Source: an uncultured Pelagibacteraceae bacterium (GTDB lineage Bacteria; Pseudomonadota; Alphaproteobacteria; Pelagibacterales; Pelagibacteraceae). From it: a stretch of DNA of 61,091 bases. Position 1 is the stretch's first letter. Each line of letters opens with the position of its first letter. The translations under genes and the position numbers were made by a program. Below the pieces are notes generated by a model. The model was not told where the DNA came from. It saw only the letters and a list, made by a program, of their open reading frames with translations, and searched no databases. Location of the stretch: contig CACBHY010000003.1 of NCBI GenBank assembly GCA_902539165.1, positions 134,657-195,747 of the forward strand. Reading direction: 5' to 3'. Shown here piece by piece: positions 54,692-61,091 of this stretch.

Positions 54692-56008
54692 ATGAATAAA
54701 GTATTAAAAAACTCCTGGGCGTTATTTTTAGGTATGGGAGCAATCATGCTTGCCTACGGTTTTCAAGGATCTTTGCTTGGTGTAAGAGCTGTCAAAGAGG
54801 AGTTTAGCATAACTGCAACTGGATTTATGATGTCTGGTTATTTTGTAGGATATTTTTTAGGAGCAATTTCTATTCCAAGATTAATTTCTCATGTAGGACA
54901 TATAAGAATTTACGCCGCTTTTGCATCGATTGCATCTTTAGTAATTCTTTTGCACGCTGTTTTTGTGAACCCATTTATATGGTTTTTGCTACGGGTACTT
55001 ACTGGAATAAGTATGGTTTCCATTTATACAGTTGCTGAAAGCTGGTTAAACGATAGAGCTAGCAATAAAAATAGAGGAAGTGTTTTATCCATTTATATGG
55101 TGATTTTATATGGAGCCATGGGATGTGGTATGCTTCTGCTAAACTTTAGTGATCCAAGTAATTTCGAACCTTTTATATTAATTTCTATTATCACTTCAGG
55201 TGCACTTGTTCCAATTTTGCTCACTAAAAGAAAACCACCAACTTTTAAAAAAATTGAGAAGATGTCAATTCAAGAAGTTTATATTTCATCTCCTTTCGGA
55301 ATGGTAAGTTCTTTATTTTATGGAGCTGCACAATCTGCCTTATTTACATTATTGGCAGTTTATGCTGCTGGTATGAATTTTACTATTTTTCAAATTTCAT
55401 TAGTTACATTTATGCTTGCTACATCAGGTGCAATCTCACAGTGGCCAATTGGAAAATTATCTGACATGTATGATCGTAGAAAAGTGATAATAATTGTAAG
55501 TTTTGCGGCAGCATTTTTTGCTTTATGTGCGATTTTTGCCTCTGGTCAAATGTATTTACCTGATGGTCTCGCTACAAGTAAATTTTGGTTTTATATTTTT
55601 TTAATTTTATTTTCTTTTTGTAGTTTGCCAATGTTTTCACTAATTTTAGCACACACTAACGATTTTATACCAAAAGAAAAATTTGTTGCTGCAGGTGCTA
55701 GTTTACAATTTATTTTTGGACTAGGGGCAATGAGTGGACCCTTTTTATGTTCAATATTTATGGAAATAACTGGGCTTAATGGTTATTTTATTTTTTTAAT
55801 GTTCTTTCACTTGTTAATTGGAATTTATGGAATTTATAGATCTAGAATTAGACCAGCTGTTGAAAATCCAGATTCACAATTTATCGCAATGCCTCAGTCT
55901 ATTACTCCTGCAGGTATAGAGTTAAACCCAACTACTGAACCTATAGAAGAGCCAAGCAAAACAGTTACGGAAACGACAAAAGAGGAAAATAATGAAAATA
56001 ATTATTGA
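54692..56008 (+). CDS. MFS transporter
   Basis: 438 residues, twelve predicted helices with a cytoplasmic loop after helix 6 (LLTKRKPPTFKKIEKM). MFS motifs include GYFLGAISIPRLISHVGHIR between helices 2 and 3, and GKLSDMYDRRKVII in the second half (motif A). The hydrophilic tail (about 400-438) is rich in Pro, Thr and Glu. It resembles the YcaD/UMF2-type group; the substrate is unknown. A 56-bp gap separates it from the DMT gene. Confidence 0.85.
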   Translation: MNKVLKNSWALFLGMGAIMLAYGFQGSLLGVRAVKEEFSITATGFMMSGYFVGYFLGAISIPRLISHVGHIRIYAAFASIASLVILLHAVFVNPFIWFLLRVLTGISMVSIYTVAESWLNDRASNKNRGSVLSIYMVILYGAMGCGMLLLNFSDPSNFEPFILISIITSGALVPILLTKRKPPTFKKIEKMSIQEVYISSPFGMVSSLFYGAAQSALFTLLAVYAAGMNFTIFQISLVTFMLATSGAISQWPIGKLSDMYDRRKVIIIVSFAAAFFALCAIFASGQMYLPDGLATSKFWFYIFLILFSFCSLPMFSLILAHTNDFIPKEKFVAAGASLQFIFGLGAMSGPFLCSIFMEITGLNGYFIFLMFFHLLIGIYGIYRSRIRPAVENPDSQFIAMPQSITPAGIELNPTTEPIEEPSKTVTETTKEENNENNY

Positions 56009-56013
56009 TTGTC

Positions 56014-56649
56014 TTAATTCAAGTTATCTATGTAAAAAGACATCTTTTTTAAGACTTGATTTTTATTTAATTTGTCTGTTTGAATTAAGATAGAGTCTTT
56101 TACTCTTATTAAAGGGCTATGTTTTCTATTTTTGTCTGTTTTTGTTCTTTTCCTTAACGAATTCTTTACTTGTTTTAAAGAAACTGTTTTTTTTATATCA
56201 AGCCATCTCCTATGGCTGGCAACATCAAGCTTGCACTTAAAATAAAACGCTAAATCATACTTTGGTTTTTTAGATAATATCTTGCTGGCTATATCCCTAC
56301 CTTCAACACATATTCTATTGTTACTCTTAATTATTGAAATTTGTAGCTTATTTACAATTTCTCTAACTTTTTTATTTTTTGCCAGTCCAGCTACGTGATC
56401 GCTGATTTTTTCTGAATGCAAATTTTGTTTTGAAATATTTTTATATGATAGTTTGCTAAATTTTTTTTTTATGAAAGATATTTCATTTTTTGGTTTGTGA
56501 TTAATTATTAGTTTACTCGCATATCTATATAGTAGCCCTGAATTAATAAGTAATAATCTGTACTTTTTTGAAATTAATTTAGCAGCAGTACTTTTCCCAC
56601 TAGCAGACTCACCATCACATGCTATTATCAATTTTTTTAATTTTTTCAT
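56014..56649 (-). CDS. cmk: cytidylate kinase
   Basis: 211 residues. P-loop DGESASGKST (12-21), the NMP-binding INSGLLYRYASKL, ICVEGRDIASKIL and RRWLDIKK...RKRTKTDKNRKHSPL match CMP kinase. It is lysine-rich and more diverged than most genes here. It is usually found next to aroA or rpsA, but here lies alone at the edge of the accessory segment, convergent to the MFS gene with 5 bp between stops. Confidence 0.88.
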   Translation of the reverse strand: MKKLKKLIIACDGESASGKSTAAKLISKKYRLLLINSGLLYRYASKLIINHKPKNEISFIKKKFSKLSYKNISKQNLHSEKISDHVAGLAKNKKVREIVNKLQISIIKSNNRICVEGRDIASKILSKKPKYDLAFYFKCKLDVASHRRWLDIKKTVSLKQVKNSLRKRTKTDKNRKHSPLIRVKDSILIQTDKLNKNQVLKKMSFYIDNLN

Positions 56650-56690
56650 TAAAGATTTACATAGCCTATATAAGTTTATTTTAGAATTGT

Positions 56691-57137
56691 CTAATCAATC
56701 AATTGAATTTGGTCTCCAATATTTATTTTCGCTGAGGATAATATTTGACATCTTAACCCTCCTTTTCTCAAAAACTCTTTAATAATATTATTTTGATTTA
56801 AGTTTTCAGATAAATGCTTGCACGGTCTACACAAATCTATTCCCTCAAGCTCTACAGTACCTACCTTAAATTTCTTACCAACTAGATCATTTAATCTAAC
56901 TCCTTTGGTAATAATGTTTCTTCTAAAATCTATATATGAAATATTTAATCCAAATTTAATATTATAATTATCAATACTTTCAGACTCTATTAATGATATC
57001 TGATTGTAAGGATCATTATAATTATGAAAATGCCTATCCCCTATTATTCCTTTGTTTGCTAGCACATCAATAGTTTTCACTTCTTTTATTTTTTGATTAC
57101 TATTCTCAGTAATTCCTAATTTTAAAACTTTAGACAT
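56691..57137 (-). CDS. MOSC-domain protein
   Basis: 148 residues with the MOSC core: KGIIGDRHFHNYNDPYNQISLI, FRRNIITKGVRLNDLVGKKFKVG and the DLCRPCKHL cysteines (C103, C106), then GGLRCQIL. MOSC proteins bind sulfur-carrying or molybdenum-cofactor ligands and are often sulfur-transfer or reductive enzymes. No molybdenum-cofactor genes are nearby. It is upstream of cmk by 41 bp on the same strand. Confidence 0.85.
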   Translation of the reverse strand: MSKVLKLGITENSNQKIKEVKTIDVLANKGIIGDRHFHNYNDPYNQISLIESESIDNYNIKFGLNISYIDFRRNIITKGVRLNDLVGKKFKVGTVELEGIDLCRPCKHLSENLNQNNIIKEFLRKGGLRCQILSSAKINIGDQIQLID

Positions 57138-57184
57138 AAATTATTGAAAAAAAAGTTGTGCTTACATAGTCTTTTAAAAATAAT

Positions 57185-57316
57185 ATGACTTATCTAAATT
57201 CAAATCAACTTAAACAATATAATGATGAGGTTTATATAGCTCAAATAAATATTTTGTCCGAGTAAGGAACTATTGACGTAAGAAAAGAGATAGAATTAAT
57301 TGAAAAAAAATCCTAA
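57185..57316 (+). pseudogene. short interrupted reading frame, possible gene remnant
   Basis: An ATG at 57185 gives 26 residues (MTYLNSNQLKQYNDEVYIAQ...) to a TAA at 57263-57265; the same frame continues 16 plausible codons (GTIDVRKEIELIEKK) to a second TAA at 57316. The composition looks coding. It may be a decayed gene whose internal stop is a mutation, or a very short real gene. No family is recognised. It lies between the MOSC gene and the decayed copy at 57326. Confidence 0.35.
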
Positions 57317-57325
57317 TGAAATAAA

Positions 57326-57466
57326 GTGAATAAAGAAAACGCAAGTAAACTGTGGAAAATGATTCAGGAAGCCGGCGATTATTTGGGGGATTAGAGGGAC
57401 AATCTATTCTGCATTAAGCTGCATTATTCTACAGTACTTATGCGGATAGTAAAAAGTTAGTTTGAA
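57326..57466 (+). pseudogene. decayed copy of the small gene at 60035
   Basis: From the GTG at 57326, 20 codons are nearly identical in protein to the start of the intact gene (VNKENASKLWKMIQEAGDYL), then a frameshift and a TAG at 57392-57394 break it. After the break GAGGGACAA (57394 on) resumes the EGQ codons of the intact copy, and a vague likeness continues through TTATGCGG near 57440. The rest, to about 57466, is degraded. It is a duplicated remnant on the far side of the Z1 pair. Confidence 0.7.
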
Positions 57467-57501
57467 ATAAATCTCTTAAAGACTAATCAATTTAATCAAA
57501 A

Positions 57502-57545
57502 AACTCGATCACACACTCGACACAAAAGAGATAAATCAAAATAAG
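57502..57545. repeat. left copy of the direct repeat flanking the Z1 pair
   Basis: AACTCGATCACACACTCGAC followed by ACAAAAGAGATAAATCAAAA, 10 bp before the Z1 stop codon. It aligns with 59985-60030 over about 44 bases in the same orientation, sharing ACTCGACACA and AGAGATAAA. The whole stretch 57138-57554 holds only this repeat, the two remnants above and the MOSC 5' flank. Confidence 0.65.
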
Positions 57546-57554
57546 AAAAATTAA

Positions 57555-59471
57555 TTAGACATTTTCTTCTGTGGTAATAAAACTAATTTTTCCATGACGA
57601 CAATTATAGAATAGCCTACAGGAACCTTTTTTATTTTTAACTAAAACAAAATGATGTCTTGCATAAGGAAATTTATCATAATCTCGTGCACCAAATATAC
57701 CTCTTGATCTAGAGATAGATTCCCAATTAGCATATTTTTGATCATAATTTTCAATATTTTGAGATTGATGTATTGCAATATCCTTGCTGGGAACACCAGA
57801 AATTTCTTTTATGAAAGCCATTATATGTGCTGGTAAAAATTCATTACCAAATTTCTTAATCAAAAAATCTAAAGCTTCATGTGAGTCGTTAGAACCAGAA
57901 TATTTTTCAACTATTTCATCCATTTCAGGTTCATATTTAATTCTATTGAAACTCATTTCTCCTTTTTCAATATGCACTTGAGATTTGTCAATACTTGATG
58001 GTGATACTGCCTTTGTTCCCATTCCAGTAGCCCAACTAGGATGCATATTAGATCTTGCTGATAAATATGAAATTCTATGTAATAAAAAACATGTGTGCCA
58101 ACTATCCCAAAGATCACCCGGTATTGTTAACTCGAAGTGTTTCATATCCTCGTCATTTCTATTCCCAAACATTCTTGCTCTTTGAATATATGTGTCTTGC
58201 TGCATAAGACCTTTTACATTTCTGGTAAAAAACATTGATAACAAATTATTAAAGGTGATACCTCTAGAAATAATGTTTCCACCAATCGCAAAAGTAAATG
58301 GGTTAGTTGGTTCCTCTGTTAATAAAGGAAGTAAAACATCTTTGTTGGATGGCTCACTATTAAGAACTCCTATCAAATATTGACTCGAGTAATCAGCAAC
58401 ATATTCTGTAATTTCATCAGCAACATTTTCATTTTTAGATTTTTTTAATGCTTGAGTGTAAATAAGCTCCAAAACTTTATCATATCTTGGATTTTCAATC
58501 TTTTTTCCATTTTCATCATCGATTTCAGGTGTGGTTAAATCAGTCATTACTTCATCAACAACTTCTCTATCTTCATTATGCATCAACTTTCTTACATCTG
58601 TATGAACCAGCATAATATAATTTTTTTGTTTTTGTGTATTCACAAATAGATTTAGATAAGCAACGTTAACCATGAATCTAATTACGGCATCTCTTAATTC
58701 CTTTTTTGTGTTGCTACTTTCAGGTTCTAATTTTTTAAGATTGTAAATAATTTTATTTCCAGATTTTGGAGGAAAGAAAAAATCTTGGCCTCTATATCCT
58801 TTGTGAGGTTCAAAATAAACCCAGTGGTGATTTTCATTATTGAAAGTTCTATTGACATCAATTCTAATTGGTGTTGCAGTAACTCCTAAGTAAATTCCAT
58901 CATCTCCAATTAAATCATAAACTCTTTTATTGATCATTGTTCTTTCTTGATCACCTTTTTCATCTTTTTTATTTACTTTTGAATTTGGACTTGCAAAATC
59001 AGCCTCATCATCAATGATTACTTTATTTTTGATGTTTTCTACTTTATCGATTAGTCGTTTTAAATTACTTGAGTTTTTTTTACATATGACCACGAATTCT
59101 CTTCCCTCCAGCTTTACATCAGGTGGTATTACTTCTTGGTACATTTTTGGTGATGGTTTTAATGTTGATCTTTGAAATCTTAGAGAGTTTTGTTCTAATA
59201 AATTAAGATTATCTTGGATTAGTAAAATAACTAGTTTGTACCCTTCGTCTAGCATTTTTGCAGTTAACCCTATCATCATTGATGTTTTGCCACTTTGTGG
59301 CTCACCATAAATAACAAAAGACTTAGCTTTTTTATTTTTAATATTGGTTACTGCCTCTGAAATTGTATTTTCTATACTTTTGGTATCTATTTTATTCTCT
59401 TTTAAACTTTCTATATAGGTTTCGTACCTTTTTAAATTTTTTTTCTTATATTTGCTTGGATCAAAAACCAT
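57555..59471 (-). CDS. Z1-domain superfamily II ATPase/helicase-like protein
   Basis: 638 residues. Walker A is GEPQSGKTS (56-64), the DEAD-like motif II is IDDEADFA (153-160), motif III-like is GVTATP (196-201), GGNIISRGITF (397-407) and the arginine-finger motif QRARMFGNR (430-438) close the second RecA lobe. The C-terminal ~200 residues are the Z1-type extension (a WATGMGTKAVSPS segment). Known Z1 proteins sit in restriction-like operons with a MORC/HATPase, a PD-(D/E)XK protein, AIPR and a Dcm methylase; none of these is here. It is divergent from the 59491 gene by 19 bp. It probably translocates or remodels nucleic acid; a defence role is inferred. Confidence 0.8.
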   Translation of the reverse strand: MVFDPSKYKKKNLKRYETYIESLKENKIDTKSIENTISEAVTNIKNKKAKSFVIYGEPQSGKTSMMIGLTAKMLDEGYKLVILLIQDNLNLLEQNSLRFQRSTLKPSPKMYQEVIPPDVKLEGREFVVICKKNSSNLKRLIDKVENIKNKVIIDDEADFASPNSKVNKKDEKGDQERTMINKRVYDLIGDDGIYLGVTATPIRIDVNRTFNNENHHWVYFEPHKGYRGQDFFFPPKSGNKIIYNLKKLEPESSNTKKELRDAVIRFMVNVAYLNLFVNTQKQKNYIMLVHTDVRKLMHNEDREVVDEVMTDLTTPEIDDENGKKIENPRYDKVLELIYTQALKKSKNENVADEITEYVADYSSQYLIGVLNSEPSNKDVLLPLLTEEPTNPFTFAIGGNIISRGITFNNLLSMFFTRNVKGLMQQDTYIQRARMFGNRNDEDMKHFELTIPGDLWDSWHTCFLLHRISYLSARSNMHPSWATGMGTKAVSPSSIDKSQVHIEKGEMSFNRIKYEPEMDEIVEKYSGSNDSHEALDFLIKKFGNEFLPAHIMAFIKEISGVPSKDIAIHQSQNIENYDQKYANWESISRSRGIFGARDYDKFPYARHHFVLVKNKKGSCRLFYNCRHGKISFITTEENV

Positions 59472-59490
59472 AATTAATTATAATAACTTT

Positions 59491-59955
59491 ATGCCAATAA
59501 ATGAATACCAATTTTTTAATGGTGTTGTTTTAAATAATTTAGTTAGGAATGAACTAAATAAATTAAATAAGCCAATTAAATTGGATGTTTTTCCGTCTTC
59601 TGGAAATAATGCTTTCACAATAAATGATAAAAAAGTTGGTATTTATATAAAATACTCAAAAAAAATCATAAGCCCATGGAGATTTACATTTTTAAAAGAA
59701 CACCAGGATGAATTTAAAATAATGAATGAATTATGTGAAAATGCCTTTTTAATATTAGTTTGTAATAAGGATGGAATTGCCTCTATAAAATATAAGGATA
59801 TTAAAAAAGTTTTAGATGAACATCATGAAGAAGCTGAATGGATATCAGCATCTAGATTAAAAAGGCAAAGCTATGCTATAAAAGGATCTGATGGAAAATT
59901 GAAATTTAAAATCAATTTAAGAGATTTCCCAAGAGATATTGTTAAATGTTTGTAG
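59491..59955 (+). CDS. unknown conserved-looking partner of the Z1 protein
   Basis: 154 residues from the ATG at 59491; a TTG at 59452 is in frame but would overlap the Z1 start. I recognise no named family. Features are FFNGVVLNNLVR near the start, a DVFPSSGNNAFTINDKKVGI strand pair, IYIKYSKKIISPWRFTF, KEHQDEFKIM, FLILVCNKDGI, EWISASR and SYAIKGSDGKLKFKI. Alternating strands with a lysine in an IxIKY position faintly recall PD-(D/E)XK nucleases, but the acidic residue before the lysine is Tyr, so catalysis is doubtful. A substrate-recognition or sensor role for the Z1 ATPase is an alternative. Confidence 0.65.
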   Translation: MPINEYQFFNGVVLNNLVRNELNKLNKPIKLDVFPSSGNNAFTINDKKVGIYIKYSKKIISPWRFTFLKEHQDEFKIMNELCENAFLILVCNKDGIASIKYKDIKKVLDEHHEEAEWISASRLKRQSYAIKGSDGKLKFKINLRDFPRDIVKCL

Positions 59956-59984
59956 ATAATTTTATAAATAGGATTTTATAGGAT

Positions 59985-60030
59985 AACTCGACACTAACTC
60001 GACACAGAAGAGATAAAACAAGGATTTAAG
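59985..60030. repeat. right copy of the direct repeat flanking the Z1 pair
   Basis: ACTCGACAC occurs twice here (59986-59994 and 59997-60005), followed by AGAAGAGATAAAACAAGG. It matches 57502-57545 in the same orientation with scattered mismatches. It lies just upstream of the intact small gene at 60035, 29 bp past the stop of the 59491 gene. Confidence 0.65.
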
Positions 60031-60034
60031 TAGT

Positions 60035-60262
60035 TTGAATAAAGAAAACGCAAGTAAACTCTGGAAAATCATACAGGAAGCTGGCGATTATTTGGAAGGA
60101 CAATTGCCTGAACATCCAAATCATCCAAAAAGACGAAATCCTTATGCACATGTAGCACTTGCTGTTAAAGATAAATTTAATAGTAGTTACAAAGATATTG
60201 AAGATAATAAATTTGATGAAGTGGTTAATTACATAAATTATTTAAAGCAAAATCCTAGTTAA
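60035..60262 (+). CDS. small unknown protein (75 aa), intact copy
   Basis: 75 residues from a TTG start (GTG in the decayed copy at 57326). The protein reads NKENASKLWKIIQEAGDYLEGQLPEH, then HPKRRNPYAHVALAV and an acidic helix NKFDEVVNYINYL. It is soluble, probably helical, with a Pro/His-rich turn at 24-32. No family is recognised. It is duplicated around the Z1 pair, with the left copy broken. It ends 1 bp from the convergent threonine aldolase-like gene. It could be a small regulatory protein or a phage-derived gene. Confidence 0.55.
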   Translation: MNKENASKLWKIIQEAGDYLEGQLPEHPNHPKRRNPYAHVALAVKDKFNSSYKDIEDNKFDEVVNYINYLKQNPS

Positions 60263-60263
60263 T

Positions 60264-61091
60264 CTAAGATTTAATTGTATCTAAAAATATATCAATATCT
60301 TTGGGATCAGTATTCCATGCGGTAACAAGTCTTACATTCTTTCCGTCCCATTCATCATCATTAATTGTATAACCTTCAGAGTTTAAATTACGAATAATAT
60401 TTTCTGGTATTTTTACGAATACTTCATTAGCTGATGTCGGATAAGCTAGTTTAATTTCTGGATGTTCATCCAGTCCTTCACTCAATTTTTTCCCCATAGC
60501 ATTGGCATGCTTTGCATTTTTTAACCATACATCATTTGAAATGTAGGCATCCAGTTGTGCAGAAACAAAACTCATTTTCGATAACAAATGTCCAGCCCTT
60601 TTCATTAAAAAAGGTAAATTCCCAACTAATTCAGGTTTAAAAAATATTATTGCCTCAGCAGCTAAACAGCCATTTTTTGTAGCACCGAATGAAAGTACAT
60701 CTATTCCTGATTTCCAAGTCATTTCTGCTGCTGTACAATTTAAAGATACTAAAGCATTTGCAAATCTCGCTCCATCCATGTGGATGTTTAGTTTATGATT
60801 ATGTGCAACATCTGAAATTTTTTTAATTTCATCTAATTGATATGCTTCACCAGTTTCAGTTAATTGTGTGATACTAACTGAAGAAGGTTGAGTGTGGTGA
60901 ACAATATCCTTTCCATTTATATTCTCATCTAGTTCTTTAGCTGTAATTTTTCCGTCTATACCATTAAGATTTACTAGTTTTGCTCCTCCAGTATAAAATT
61001 CAGGTGCTCCACATTCATCGGTATTTATGTGAGAATATTTATGACAATAAATGTTACCAAATGAAGGGGTCATAGTTGATAAAGCCAATGC
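60264..61091 (-). CDS. ltaE: low-specificity threonine aldolase (5' end missing)
   Basis: 275 codons are inside the window and the frame continues past base 61091. The first visible residues ALALSTMTPSFG are internal to the family, whose N-terminal ~70 residues are missing. PLP-fold features are HMDGARFANALV and the Schiff-base lysine in SFGATKNGCLAAE. The enzyme cleaves threonine or allo-threonine to glycine and acetaldehyde. Glycine supply matters for glycine-requiring SAR11 strains, which is context rather than proof. It marks the right edge of the accessory segment. Confidence 0.88.
   Translation of the reverse strand, partial: ALALSTMTPSFGNIYCHKYSHINTDECGAPEFYTGGAKLVNLNGIDGKITAKELDENINGKDIVHHTQPSSVSITQLTETGEAYQLDEIKKISDVAHNHKLNIHMDGARFANALVSLNCTAAEMTWKSGIDVLSFGATKNGCLAAEAIIFFKPELVGNLPFLMKRAGHLLSKMSFVSAQLDAYISNDVWLKNAKHANAMGKKLSEGLDEHPEIKLAYPTSANEVFVKIPENIIRNLNSEGYTINDDEWDGKNVRLVTAWNTDPKDIDIFLDTIKS

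Noticed and set aside
57395..57500. tRNA or tRNA fragment as an integration site beside the Z1 pair
   Set aside because: No TTC-type T-loop (GGTTCGAATCC-like) or acceptor pairing is present; the stretch is explained as decayed gene.
57502..60030. Calling the flanking repeats true att sites or transposon ends
   Set aside because: There is no integrase, recombinase or transposase in the window, and the repeats are direct and imperfect, so only the repeat itself is reported.

Overview
The window is about 61 kb of very AT-rich (roughly 30% GC by eye), extremely gene-dense bacterial chromosome. Genes overlap by a few bases or are separated by tens of bases, and TAATG/ATGA start-stop overlaps are common. 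The gene content is alphaproteobacterial: an NDUFA12-like complex I protein beside a DUF2155 protein, an IscR-led sufBCDSU operon, a NrdJ-like C-terminal protein and LptF/LptG/LptD. Compactness, base composition and the short genes together point to the SAR11 clade (Pelagibacterales, Candidatus Pelagibacter-like). This is an inference from gene content and style, not from a marker alignment.

Layout. 1-3.1 kb: end of a TauE/SafE permease, a 2OG-Fe(II) oxygenase-like protein, a homocysteine methyltransferase-like protein, a DMT permease and a YbaK-type deacylase. 3.2-11.1 kb: glnA, then the complete SUF iron-sulfur operon on the minus strand behind an IscR-type operator, with a small unrecognised gene at its 3' end. 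11.1-25.2 kb: hydrolase, anmK, tyrS, AsmA-like protein, prfB (with programmed frameshift), PBP1A, an RNase E without the usual Zn-link, thiSG, aroQ and accBC. 25.2-33.8 kb: DUF2155, NDUFA12, NrdJ C-terminal-like protein, aspS-hda-DUF2066, purMN, ndk and pepA. 33.9-41.3 kb: outer-membrane biogenesis operon lptF-lptG-lptD-surA-pdxA-ksgA, where lptD carries near-perfect 93-bp tandem repeats. 41.3-43.9 kb: fabD-fabG-acpP-gmk. 44.0-56.0 kb: rpsF-rpsR-rplI-dnaB, an RND-type transporter, cvpA-purF, an HD-domain protein, gshA-gshB and two transporters. 56.0-57.1 kb: cmk and a MOSC protein.

57.1-60.3 kb is the one clearly accessory segment. A Z1-domain superfamily II ATPase/helicase-like gene is divergently paired, 19 bp apart, with a small conserved-looking protein of unknown family. 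The pair is bracketed by an imperfect ~44-bp direct repeat and by two copies of a small unknown gene, one intact (right) and one decayed (left). Z1 ATPases are otherwise known from MORC/HATPase-linked restriction-type operons. This two-gene, methyltransferase-free version is the best candidate for an undescribed (defence-like) system here. The window ends inside a threonine aldolase-like gene. No rRNA, tRNA, IS element, integrase or CRISPR array was seen.
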